A stretch of DNA of 64,000 nt from Owenia fusiformis (Eukaryota > Annelida > Polychaeta > Sabellida > Oweniidae): the NCBI GenBank assembly GCA_903813345.2, contig CAIIXF020000001.1, forward strand, positions 35,993,366 to 36,057,365, in the 5' to 3' direction. Of this stretch, positions 35,210 through 47,185 are shown in pieces. A program made the translations under genes and the position numbers. The notes under the pieces were generated by a model. That model was not told where the DNA came from. It saw nothing but the letters and a program-made list of their open reading frames with translations, and did no database searches. Within the stretch, counting starts at the first letter, position 1. Every line of letters starts with the position of its first letter.

Positions 35210-36881
35210 GATTTTGATTTTACTTTAGACATTATTAATAATACATTTGAAAGTCATGTGTCAAGCCCTTGTGAAGCCCCTCCTGTCCCGACACACCACC
35301 AGGTGATGTGAAGCGGATCCAGAGACTTGATGCAAGACTATCTCAACAAATTCTATGTCACCTACTATAAACTAATATTGATATAGTGAGATAAATATAT
35401 TGAAAAGTACAAATTGAATACCAGAAGGTATGTATACTGACTGCCATGTGTCTTTTCATTTCCTCTGGTTTCTATTTGATTGCCTTTTATATTGGAGAAG
35501 ACAGTTGTGATCTGAACATCAGATTGTATCATACCCACTCTCATCTCTTATGCATGTAGCGAATGAAATAGAAAATGCTGGTTGGCCATACCAAAATGAA
35601 TAACAATAGTTATCAAGGATAATATTTCCAATTAACTCCCACTGAAAAAATCATTTCTTATTAAAGCACAGCTTGAAAAATTTCAAGTAATGCGATGGTT
35701 GTGATTCCCGATATTTCACTTTCCTCATAAATAATCACATCACCACTTCTATTAATCATGAATAAAAATGCTTTTTGTTATTTATGAATTTCATTAGTTC
35801 TAAAATCACCAGACCAGCTAAAATGGTGAATTTACATACATGGTCTGTGATGTTCTCGCTTTTTATCACACTTTTTCAAAGTGCTATATTGGTCATCATC
35901 ATCATCTTGTGCCGATGACCTTGTCCCTGTCTACATCTGTCTCTGGGTGGGTGGACAGATGGATGGATCCTGCATAAATTTTATCATCACCTCTTCAACT
36001 TTTAATTTTTACTCACGTGAAATTTTACCCAAGTAGAATTTTTACCCAAGTGAGAAAACAGCTTGCCATACCACTCTTATAAAACCACCAATAGACTACT
36101 AATACTCAACTGGTAGAAAATGTTCTATAAGTGATTTGTTAGTGGTGATTTTCGTTAACAGACCACTTTTTGCCCTTGACTTAACAGGTGGTTTATTAGT
36201 TGAAAAAATTACCATGCAAATGAGATAAAAATTATTGACCAATCAGAGAGCATGTAATACACTTAGAATACACCACTAATACATCATTCTTCATCAGTCT
36301 TATACACCACTACTAGTCTTAAAGACTACTAACAAATCACTCCTGAAATCTCAGAATTTTATACATCCATAAGGTACAAAATCTCTATAGTGCTAAATTC
36401 AGTGAGAAATATGAATACGATTCCAAATCTGTTATCATACATGTTTATTTTTGTTTATAAAACCTTGAAATGTGAATACCTTCTAATCTAAGCACTTTTA
36501 GCTGGCCCCAAAGGTGTAAAGATTAAACAGGTTTTACTGTAAATGAAATCAAAACTTCTCATTCTATGATAATAGTTTTTTCTTGGATAGGCATATAGGC
36601 ATTACAGCATTACCATGTTGTAAATATGAGACAAGAACTTCATCATTTAAGATAGGCTTCAACAAGGTTGTCTTTATAACTGAGAAGCTTCTCCTTTAGG
36701 AGATAATGGGATGTGGTTCAGGTACCTCGTGGCCTAGGCAACAACAAAAATTGTCTACAAATAAAATTGGCAACAATAAAAATTGTTCCATGAATGTTCT
36801 GCTGTACTGTACTATACTGTGCTGTGCCGTGCTGTGCTGTGCCGTGCCGTGCTGTACTGTACTGTTTCCAGATCTGAAAGC

Positions 36882-36991
36882 ATGTATCTGGTCATAAAAA
36901 TAGTTTTCTTTTTAGTTTTTACTTTTTGTATATATAAGGCTAGTCAACTTTATACTGCTATTGCTAAGTATCGTCATGACATAATCACTGA
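36882..36991 (+). other. Possible exon-like open segment, copy 2
   Basis: Counterpart of 33424-33533 in the second duplicate, with the GTAAGTG donor-like end preserved. Confidence 0.2.
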
Positions 36992-38296
36992 GTAAGTGTA
37001 TGGGCAAATCTCTGTATCTTTAGATTTATTTTACACTTTACAAATTACTTGTTCTAATTGATTTAAAATTGAAGATAATGGTAATCTTAGACCAGATCTT
37101 TGTATAACCTCAGCAAAAGTTTGGCCTGTCTAAGGGAGGGGGGGGGGCACGGTCTTGATGTAAGATCTAAATTTCAATCAATCAAAATCTATTTAATTAT
37201 TCAGTAAAATCTAATTAGTTTGAATCTCAAGGATTTTATGAATGTTGACAATACAGTTATGTAAACTTTACATCCAATCCAATTTTCATTTTGATTCAAA
37301 TAACAAATAATTGTTTGTGAGTAAGACCTCGTTTCTGACTGTTTTTTTGCTGTCTTCTATTTATTAGGGGTGAAATGAATACGTAGCCAAATACTTGGTA
37401 GCAAATAGGTTTGAGGTAATATTTGAATGGCTAATTTGATATTTGTGATATTCAAATATAGTGACCTTGCATGCTCATTCTAAATATTTGTTACCAATAT
37501 TGAATATAAATATGAGGATTTACTGATCATTTCAATCCTAAGAAAGGAGAGTTGTGATTTCGTCTCTATGTCATTGCATATCAGAAAACCAAGCTTGTTA
37601 TCCATTTTCTTATATTGAAATATGTTCAATTAAACTTTGGTACTTATTCATATTTTTAAAGATATTATTCAAAAATGTAACTGACTCCAAAATGTAAGTT
37701 ATTTTGGTGTACAGTATATGAACCTGTTTGAGATATTTCTTTTTATACTCTATTATTACATAAGATCTACTCAAAATATTGACTGATGATTTGTATGCTA
37801 TTTTATTTTTCAATTATTTACAATTGTAGTGATCTTCCAATTTTAAAGAAGGGCAATTATATTGTATTCTCACTCAGTGTAATAAAGATCTGATTTGTGA
37901 AATTTTGAAAATGTTAATATGCATTTTTTGAAAATAGATTTCTTGGGGCCACATACCTGTGGGCAGCCTACATCTTTAGCTACATTAAAATAATTAAGAT
38001 ATGGTTAAAAATAAATTAGAAATCTAGAGACAAGAGCAAAAGATAGATCTGACAAAATTTCATTATAAAGTTTAATAATCATTGAAACTTATGGTGTAGG
38101 CCTAGCACTTTTGAAAATATGATTTTATCATAAAAGACATCATGATAAACCATGACATCTCATTTCTTCTCAGTCCGGAGATAGAAAGATGATATGAGTA
38201 TCAGAATGATAAAAGGTGCAATGAGTGTAATTTGATTTAAATGAACATTTTTGCACACAATATTACGGTATTGTTAACAATTGCAATCACACCATT

Positions 38297-39600
38297 ATTA
38301 TCCCATCGAATGAAGTTCGGAGGGATATAGGGAACGCCTCCGTCCGTCCGTCCGTACGTACGTCCGTCCGTCCATCCGTCCGTCCGGGCAATAACTCAAA
38401 TACCGTTGGCCCGATTTTGTTCATATTTTGTACACATATACCCTATGGGGGTAGAAGTTCTGCTCGAAAGCCGATTTTCAAAATGGCCGCTCATTTCAAA
38501 ATGGTGGCCATTTTAGTGCCGATTTTACAGTAATTTAGGTGTAATATGTAAAACTGTATTAGCAATATGTTTTAAATGAAAAAAAATTATAAAGGACATT
38601 AATAATGCTACAAATGTAGATATTAAAGAAGCACATGGCAGCCATCTTGAAAAATGGCGGCCTTTACTCGTCATTTTACGATTTTTGCTATAACTCAAAA
38701 AATAGTGGAGCGATTTTGTTCATATTTGGTATGTGAATACTATAAGCATTGCACACTGTCTAAAAACACTTTTGGTAGAAGGTGGCCATTTTGAAAAATG
38801 GCCGCCATTTTAACATATTTTACTATTACTCGAAAAGTAGTGGAGCGATTTTGTTCATATTTGGTATGTGAATACTATAAGCATGGCACACTGTCCTATG
38901 ACACTTTTGGTAGAAGGCGGCCATTTTGAAAAAAAAATTGAAAAATGGCCACCATTTTAACATATTTTACTATGACTCGAAAAGTAGTGGAGCGATTTTG
39001 TTCATATTTGGTATGTGAATACTATAAGCATGGCACACTGTCCTATGACACTTTTGGTAGAAGGTGGCCATTTTGAAAAAAAATTGAAAAATGGCCGCCA
39101 TTTTAACGTATTTTACTATAACTCGAAAAGTAGTGGAGTGGTTTTGTTCATATTTGGTATGTGAATACTATAAGCATGGCACACTGTCTATTTCTAATGA
39201 CACTTTTGGTAGACGGTGGCCATTTTGAAAAATGGCCGCCATTTATACGTATTTTACTATAACTCGAAAAGTAATGGAGCGATTTTGTTCATATTTGATA
39301 TGTGAATACTTTAAGCATGGCACATTGTCGAATAAAACTTTGGGGAGTAGTCGGCCATTTTGAAAAATGGCCACCATTTTTATGTGTGTAATTTTACAAA
39401 TACGTGTGCGATTTTTCAAAAATTTTAGAGGTGGCTACTTAAAAGCATATTATTTCTTCTGATGACAACTTGGCTAGTGAGCAACCATTTTGAAAATGGT
39501 GGCCTTTCTGGTGTGTTGTTTTATGATATTTGCTATTCGTTTGTAAAAATGCCAGCCATTTCTGTTCGATGGGATTCGCTACGCTTTGGCGTTGCCGTTG
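38297..39600. mobile_element. 1.3-kb non-autonomous insertion with internal ~140-bp tandem repeats
   Basis: Begins TATCCCATCGAATGAAGTTC and ends TTCGATGGGATTCGC, giving a TCCCATCGAA inverted end. It opens with a (CGTC)n tract (38341-38388). Inside, about five tandem units of 134-148 bp carry GGAGCGATTTTGTTCATATT, TGGTATGTGAATACTATAAG and GGCCATTTTGAAAAATGG. Copy 1 of the duplication lacks it (near 34828, CCATTATTTAATTATTGCC), so an empty site is preserved. No open frame of note. Confidence 0.85.
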
Positions 39601-39767
39601 TTCTGGTTTAAATATTGGCTATCTGCAAAATATGTTTTTTCTTCAATGAATTGTTTATTTCAAATACACCATATTGTCTGGTTTTCTATTTTCTTAAATT
39701 GCATACTTACAATTGCACATAGATTATTTATTCAAGACTCAGTGTAAGACTACATACGATAGTCATT

Positions 39768-39986
39768 ATGTTTTTAACATTTTTATTATTAATGATTTTT
39801 AACACGCTTAGCCTTTATGTTTTTCTGAAAGGGTCTTTGTACTGTGTTAAACTCTATTCAAGCACCTGTACAACATTATGTATGGAAATGTTCAATAAAA
39901 GTATGCATATAAATGTGAGGAATGTGTTTGTATTGTATTTTTTACATGATGGACATGAAGATTTTGAGACCATGTTATTTCATTAA
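39768..39986 (+). other. 72-codon open frame in duplication copy 2, unassigned
   Basis: Identical in translation to 34991-35209; see that entry. The flanks begin to differ about 50 bp after the stop codon. Confidence 0.2.
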
Positions 39987-42129
39987 GATTTTGATTTTAC
40001 TTTAGACATTATTAATACTACATTTGAAAGTCATGCTTCAAGCCCTTGTGAACTCCCTTCTGTCCTAACACACCACCAGGTGATGTGAAGGGGATCCAGA
40101 GACTTGATGCAAGACTATCTAAACAAATTCTATGTCACCTACTATAAACTAATATTGATATAGTGAGATAAATATATTGAAAAGTACAAATTGAATACCA
40201 GAAGGTATTTATACTGACTGCCATGTGTCTTTTCATTTCCTCTGGTTTCTATTTGATTGCCTTTTATATTGGAGAAGACAGTTGTGATCTGAACATCAGA
40301 TTGTATCATACCCACTCTCATCTCTTATGCATGTTGCGAATGAAATAGAAAATGCCAGTTGGCCATAACAAAATGAATAACAATAGTTATCAAGGATAAT
40401 ATTTCCAATTAACTCCCACTGAAAAAATCATTTCTTATTTAAGCACAGCTTGAAAAATTTCAAGTAATGCATTTGATGGTTGTGATTACCGCTATTTCAC
40501 TTTTCTCATAAATAATCACATCACCACTTCTATTAATCATGAATAAAAATGCTTTTTGTTATTTATGAATTTCATTAGTTCTAAAATCACCAGACCAGCT
40601 AAAATGGTGAATTTACATACATGGTCTGTGATGTTCTCGCTTTTTATCACACTTTTTCAAAGTGCTATATTGGTCATCATCATCACCTTGTGCTGATGAC
40701 CTTGTCCCTGTCTACATCTGTCTCTGGGTGGGTGGAGATGGATAGATCCTGCATAAATTTTATCATCACCTCTTCAACTTTTAATTTTTACCCAAGTGAA
40801 ATTCTACCCAAGTAGAAATATTTGTACCCAAGTGAAAAAATACCTTGCCATACCACTCTAATAAACCACTAATAGACTACTAATACTCAACTGGTAGAAC
40901 ATGTTCTATAAGGGATTTGTTATTGGTGATTTTCGTTAACAGACCACTTTTTGCCCTTGACTTAACAGGTGGTTTATTAGTTGAAAAAATTACCATGCAA
41001 ATGAGATAAAAATTATTGACCAATCAATGAGCATGTAATACACTACAAATACACCACTAATACATCATTCCCTGAAGTCTAATGCACCACTACTAGTCTA
41101 ATAGACTACTAACAAATCACTCCTGAAATCTAAGAATTTTATACATCCATAACGTACAAAATTTCTATAGTGCTAAATTCAGTGAGAAATATGAATACAA
41201 TTCAACATGTACATGTACATCTTGTACATACCTTTATTTAATTTTTTTGTTTTGTTTACATACCTTTATGATTATGTTGAGCAAGATTCATTAAAGTCCA
41301 GTCACCCTTCTGATTGTAATGCTACATTTTATTGCAGAATTAATTCCCTCTCATTTTAACTATTTTGGCCATTTAAAAGGGGTTTCTCATTCTAAATCAA
41401 GGATCAGTTTAAATAAACTACTTATAGACCATTCCAGAAAAATCGCGTTTACTTAATACATAACTTACAAACCACTCCACCTAAAAACCCTACTTCTATA
41501 CCACAGTGGCGTTTTAGATGAATATTGTCAGTTTTAATACATAACTTATAAACCACTTCACTATAAATCACTTTTCATGGTGTATAGGAGATCTATTGGT
41601 GATGTATTAGTGGTATATTTGATTTTTCTTTACTTGGGACAGATGCAAGAGTGGATCAGTGATAAAATCTTATGAGGCTTTGGGCATACTGGGTAAATTA
41701 CTTGGTAGCCATTTTGAATTTTTAAATAAAATAGATACTTAAACAAGTATACCTTAACGTCCTTGGTGATGTTTTAATGGTGGAGTTCTTAAAAATCATT
41801 AAAATAAAAACATAATTTCTTGGAATTTTGTAGAAAAAATATCTCAATTTTTTATAGCTAGTTTGGCTTCTAAGAATCAAACTCTGCGGCAATAATTATA
41901 TTTTGTGGCAATATGTACAAGTATAAGTATGTGAGGAGTGTGATAAATAAAAATAATTTAGTTTCCTACTTATTAAGGTCAAGTTTTATTTGTTTGCAAT
42001 ATGAATTTACATATAATACCATATAGATTGTCGGTGTCGTAACTTGCTATGCAGTCGTTACACCAACCTCCCCCCTGAAGGACAAGGCCCTTCGTCACCC
42101 AGAATAAGGATTTACACAAGGGTGAATCC

Positions 42130-42302
42130 CACCCTGACACCAATGTAACGACCCAAGGGTGGGTGCCTCCGGGGAGATGTAGTGTAAGAAGCCAGATACA
42201 GACTTGAAAGGGAGTGTGCTAAATTCAATATCCCATGCCTTCTGCCTTCAGCTCTAAAGCCAATGCTCTAACTCTGACCCACAAGTGTGAGCCACCAATG
42301 TT
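42130..42302 (-). repeat. SINE-like unit, copy 1 (interrupted)
   Basis: Near-identical to 42889-43074. On the minus strand it contains a tRNA-like stretch (GGTCAGAGTTAGAGCATTGG, A-box-like) and ends GGGTCGTTACATTGG, so it may be a tRNA-derived SINE. No clear B box was seen. The remainder of the unit is at 42876-42888, beyond the LINE insertion. Confidence 0.5.
42286..42302. repeat. Target-site duplication, left
   Basis: TGTGAGCCACCAATGTT, repeated exactly at 42859-42875 on the other side of the LINE fragment. Confidence 0.85.
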
Positions 42303-42858
42303 TGTTTTTTTTTCGTTTTTTTTTATAAATAAATCTTTATTTTCACATATTATTTTTTACAGGTTATTAATGTTGTTTACTGTAGGAGAGAGAGAGAGAG
42401 AAAGGAAGATTGATGATTTTTGTAACTTTGTATAAATTGATGATATTAACGCAAAAGTCTGCTACAGATATTCCATAGTGTCTCATGTTGTTCCATTTTG
42501 TTGTTTTTCTTCGCTATGTATTTTTCTTCTTCTTTTTGACTCTGGAGGTATATTTTAAAAGGACCTAGTTCTGGTCTTTTGTCTCCTAATTTTCTTAAGT
42601 ATATGAAATGTTTCATATGGATCAGTAGCTTATTTTGTTGTCTTTTTTCTCTACTGTATCCAAAAATAATGTCTTTATTTTCTGGTATGTTTTCACCAGC
42701 TTCCTCATAGCACGTTCTCAAGAAGTCCTTTGTGGCTGTACATTCTAGGAATCCATGTTCGATGCTATCTATATGGTTCTCATTACATATTGTACACATT
42801 GGCGTGTTTTTTCCCTCTATATTCATTTTGTTCAGCATTTTATTGAAGTAAATTGTTC
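42303..42858 (-). mobile_element. 5'-truncated LINE fragment with RT zinc-binding remnant
   Basis: The minus-strand frame (about 42850 down to 42446) encodes a reverse-transcriptase-associated zinc-binding remnant: PMCTICNENHIDSIEH then GFLEC, of the zf-RVT type at the C-terminus of non-LTR retrotransposon polymerases. The catalytic RT and endonuclease parts are missing. The A-rich tail appears as T-runs at 42303-42322 on the plus strand. A 17-bp direct repeat flanks the 556-bp insert, the pattern expected of target-primed reverse transcription. A degraded fragment with no autonomous activity. Confidence 0.82.
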
Positions 42859-42875
42859 TGTGAGCCACCAATGTT
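42859..42875. repeat. Target-site duplication, right
   Basis: Exact copy of 42286-42302. Confidence 0.85.
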
Positions 42876-42888
42876 GAACTGTAGCAGC

Positions 42889-43074
42889 ACCCTGACACCA
42901 ATGTAACGACCCAAGGGTGGGTGCCTCCGGGGAGATGTAGTGTAAGAAGCCAGATACAGACTTGAAAGGGAGTGTGCTAAATTCAATATCCCATGCCTTC
43001 TGCCTTCAGCTCTAAAGCCAATGCTCTAACTCTGACCCACAAGTGTGAGCCACCAATGTTGAACTGTAGCAGCA
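42889..43074 (-). repeat. SINE-like unit, copy 2 (uninterrupted, 186 bp)
   Basis: Shows the intact form of the unit that the LINE disrupted in copy 1. The two copies are head to tail and nearly identical. Confidence 0.55.
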
Positions 43075-45590
43075 ACTTGCTATCCAAGGTCGTTAAAAGA
43101 AATGTTTATATAATAGAATATTATATGACCGCTATTTGACCATGTCAGTTACATAAGAAAATGAGTCTGCTTGTTTAACGCCTTCACTCATCAATATCAG
43201 TTTGATCGATTATCACCCACTTATTTTTAAATAAAATTCGAACTATCTTACTGGGTTTATTATGACCAGTGTGTCAACATATTTGAAGTAAATACTTAGC
43301 AGATATAATCCTCCTTAGACTGGTTAGCAAATGGTGTTGATTCACCTGTTCAAATTGATATAAATTGAATATTATGCTAGATTTTTCACTTCAATTATTT
43401 TATAATTTTTGCTCACCAGATGTCACTTATTACTAGTGACGTCATTTTGGCAACACTTACAAAAAGCCTGCAGGTGAGGTCGCTTATTTTCTTCATTTAC
43501 AACGCATTTACATGTTTTCAGCGCGTATGGATATTAACATGCATGCTGTTCTATTCCAGGATTACATTGGCAGTGTTATTGTAATTGTCGAATGTTTGAA
43601 ACAACAAAAATATCGAAGTGAAATTTTTAATTCGTTTTGTTTTTCATGTCAACTGCAGTGGCAGGAATTTTCATTTATTGGAATGTCAGTGGATTATTCA
43701 TAAACATGGGATTTGAAGAGATCGGAAATCCCATGTTATAAACTAACTTGGCAGTGTTACTTTGCTTAATACTTTGTGTTGAATTTGTCCAAAACATGTG
43801 GTTTACGTCAGGTTATTAGATCTAGATCTAAAGTCAGATCAATTTCCTCAACAACTTTGAATCTAAAAAATAAGCAATCAGACTGCACATTGCAATAGTA
43901 AATTGAAAAATTTCGCCTTTCATTATTAGTCAGAATATCGACTTATCTGTCAAAGTGAAAGTTCCATAACAAGGTTGACAATGATCCTGTCGTCGACAAC
44001 AAACGATCTAATTATATTTACTTGCCATAGACAATCTAATATACAGAAAAATATATTCATATTGCACATGAATGACATTTGTATATTTCAGATTATTTAG
44101 TGCAATAAGCCTGTGCCCTCTTGTAATTTGAGGTCTTGCCGCCATGTTATTTTTTCAGAATTAAAGCATCAAAATACAAGAGGTTACACAGACTTATACT
44201 TGGCAATTCACAAGCAATCCAAGATATACAAATGTCATTCGTGTGCAATATGTATATATTTTTCTATATATTATTGCATAATTAGATTTCTTATTTTTCA
44301 GGTTCAACTGCTTGTCTTTGAAGCAGCGTAACAGACTGTACAATATAATATAGACATTCATATACTTTTAAACCTGTTAACACACATGCGGATATTGCCC
44401 ATGTTTTCATCTCATTTATCTACTGGAAATGTCTTTCATGATCTCTCCAACCTTGCGAGATGTTGTACCAGATTTTAGTTTCTGAACTTTTAATTTTTAC
44501 ACCTTTTTGATTTTCAGCAAATTTCCTGTATTATTCATATGTCCTGTAGTGTAGACATGCAATGTCAATCCAAACCCACCTTCTTCTTTTAGTCGAGTTC
44601 AAGCAAAAGGAGAAGAAAACGGGAACAAAGGAGTGGCATCGATATGGTGAACTTTTTGAAGACGTGTTTCTCTTAAACCAGTCATCAAAACATTCTGAAA
44701 ATTTTACACATCAATTTAATGATCATCTTTTGGATGGTAACATTATAATTTGAAATATATGTATATACTTTTATAGTTATAAAAGTTATAAAAAATATGT
44801 ATAATTAATTTTTGCATTGAATTGTTGCCAATCAGTCAACATTGCATAAAGGACCGTGTTTTTTTACAAAATGTTTTCAGTAATTGGTTTATAAGAGAAA
44901 AACATTGTTGAATTCAGTTCACCATATCGATACCTATCCTTTTGTTTTAGAAATCATCATCATTGTGTGTTCGATTGTTGACAATATTTTCGACTGCAAA
45001 GTTTGACTGTCAACACTGACATTTGAGTTTGATGGTTGGCCTAAAAGTTAGAAACATATGTCATCCCTTTTCTAAATTTCAATTAGTTAGGCATATATTG
45101 TCATCTTAATGCCATAATTAGCATGTCATGACAAGTTGAAGTACTTAAAACATTTCGCTTTTTATTATTATTTGTAGATTCTGTTAAAAGATGTAAATGT
45201 ATAGGCTATTTTGGATTGTTTGTTGACTGGTTGAGAAATGTGTCACCTCTTACGTTAATGCTTTTCTGGCAATAAAAATCAGCATCACAAATCATAGGAT
45301 ATCCTCTGTTTAAACAATGCTTGCTGATGCTGATTAATGCTAAAACAAGAAAATATGAAACATTTTGCTCTGCATATTTTGTAAAAGTCAGGTTCTAAAT
45401 TCATTTAAATTCTTGCGTAAATGAAGCATATTGAATAATGTTTTGGTTTACACTGACATAATACTAAGTGAAATGTCAACCAGAAATAACAAATATGGGT
45501 ATTGGCACCTTTTCAGCTAAATGTCAAGTGAATATTTGGTTTGTAATTTTTAGATATATTCTGATACTAGATTCTCTAATAATTGTATTC

Positions 45591-45890
45591 ATCCCATGAC
45601 AAGTGAGGTTTCAGGTACATAACAGCAGGATATAGAATTGATATCTTTAGGGACATATATATCTCCTGTTGTATATTTCCCACTTTTTGTTCAGTATAGA
45701 AACAGTCAATTTGTTAGAATATCTTGCTATTTTGAAACTGTCAAAATAGATGCAGCAGACAGTAGAATTTATCTTGACCAAAATATTAATGGATTTTTCG
45801 AAAATAATAAGAATGAAAATACTTAGAAAACTAACCTGAATATGGGTATCCTGAAAACCTCACTTATGAAACCTTACTTGTCATAGGATA
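45591..45890. mobile_element. MITE-like element with ~25-bp inverted ends
   Basis: CCCATGACAAGTGAGGTTTC at the left and the reverse complement of AAACCTTACTTGTCATAGG at the right pair over about 25 bp. No coding content. Confidence 0.5.
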
Positions 45891-46089
45891 AATTAGTTTG
45901 TGATATGATAGTTGGTTTTGAATATGGGCTATATCCCTCAGGAAATATGATATCTTTCCTCTGGCCATGGAAAGATATCTATATCTCCCTCAGGATGTAC
46001 CCCATATCAAAAACCTTTCATAACATAACCTTTATTTATCCTATGCCCAGTTGAGTTTTCAGGAGATAAGTTGGTAAGACATGTCCTGT

Positions 46090-46113
46090 ATCCTGATCCT
46101 GATCCTGATCCAG
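46090..46113. repeat. 6-bp simple repeat (ATCCTG)n
   Basis: About four units of ATCCTG/GATCCT. Confidence 0.8.
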
Positions 46114-46680
46114 AACCTCCATATATCTCCTTTGGTTTGGAAAGTTTGGAAATAGGGTTTATCCCTTGGGGGATATGCATATCCCCCTCTTGATAAACTG
46201 GGTGAACCCCATATCCAAAGCATCCCAGTACATAACCCTTATGTAAGCTAATATACCAATGTCGCATTATTTACAGATTTTTTGAGTTTCCAGTCTACAA
46301 TATAAGATAATTTCCAGCCAGACCATTAGATTCAGGATGGGTTTTTTAATTTCTTTTCCAATTTCCGACTGTCCAATAGATAATTTATTTTATTCAAAGT
46401 CTCCATTGAAACTGTAAATATATCATGCAAAAATATCAAGGGGTTCTCTAGTTATGCTCTTATGAGACAATGCCTCCTAAAACATGTATGTATTTCACAA
46501 ATAATTTTCATTTTGGTTATAAATCACATAAATTCTTGGTTATCAATGAATCCGTTGATTAAATAAGTCAGCCAACAATGATTCAATTTAAGCTTGTTCT
46601 ATCAACTTAACAGTATGTCACCATGGCACTAGATAGTAGCTTGAAAGTGTAAAATGAAAGGGTTAGAAGACATGGTGCAA

Positions 46681-46800
46681 GGATCTCTTCAGCATTAAAG
46701 CAAGTGGCGCAGCACCCACCTGCTATTTTAAAAATAGGCTTGCACACATTTGAAAATGAGAAAAAACATGAAAAACATGTGAAAATGAGAATTTTCCACG
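46681..46800. mobile_element. MITE family C, inverted partial copy
   Basis: GATCTCTTCAGCATTAAAGC, CAAGTGG and CACCCACCTG are the reverse complement of the right half of the element at 54194-54401. It ends directly against the family B element that starts at 46808. Confidence 0.6.
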
Positions 46801-46807
46801 AACTTGA

Positions 46808-47185
46808 TACCCTGCGCGCAGAGTCTAGTTAAACTACACTCTGCCTAGTAGAGACCATATAACAGTTTAGTAGCCCCGCCCCCACGACAGGTACCGGTGT
46901 CAGTTTGGGTAATTAATCACTTCTGACCGACGCACTGACCTTTCTTCCAACAATCAGCGAGCTTGAAGAAACATACGCCAAATGTGTGCTAATTAAATAT
47001 GCGCATGTCATTGGTCAATTCCAGGCTCAATGATGACGTCAGAAAGAATGACCATATATAGAACGTCGGTCAAATTTGGCCGACGAACACTGATTGGCGC
47101 GGTGAGTTCACAGGTTTATTTAAGTTTGAAAGAGTGAAGACGAAGCTCTCTTTTAAGAAGTGAAGTTAAACGAATGCAAAGGGTA
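46808..47185. mobile_element. MITE family B, copy 1
   Basis: Begins TACCCTGCGCGCAGAGTCTA and ends AATGCAAAGGGTA. Shares TAGTTAAACTACACTCTGCC-type sequence near the left end and GAGTGAAGACGAAGCTC near the right end with copies at 48994-49332 and 59398-59753. Short TACCCT/AGGGTA ends; no coding capacity. Confidence 0.75.

Larger units (their letters stand above)
32965..36430. repeat. Tandem segmental duplication, copy 1 (~3.46 kb)
   Basis: Starts near TCTTATCATACATGTTTATA and ends at the next occurrence of TGTTATCATACATGTTTAT. It matches 36431-41204 along its whole length with only a few percent visible substitutions and small indels. No recognised gene; it holds a (TACTG)n tract at about 33345-33410 and a 72-codon open frame at 34991-35209. 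Confidence 0.92.
36431..41204. repeat. Tandem segmental duplication, copy 2 (with insertion)
   Basis: Direct repeat of 32965-36430, interrupted at about 38297-39600 by an element absent from copy 1. Both ends read GCTAAATTCAGTGAGAAATA followed by ATGAATAC. The pentamer tract here mixes TGCTG and TGCCG units (about 36800-36862). Confidence 0.92.

Noticed and set aside
42235-42435. 66-codon plus-strand frame
   Set aside because: Spans the SINE-like unit and the T-rich LINE tail; artefactual.
42130-43074. Functional tRNA gene in the SINE-like units
   Set aside because: Only an A-box-like stretch is visible. No cloverleaf or B box could be built.
44562-44753. Possible exon with a charged segment (KQKEKKTGTKEWHRYGE)
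   Set aside because: A weak acceptor-like TTCTTTTAG precedes it, but the frame, partner exons and family could not be established.
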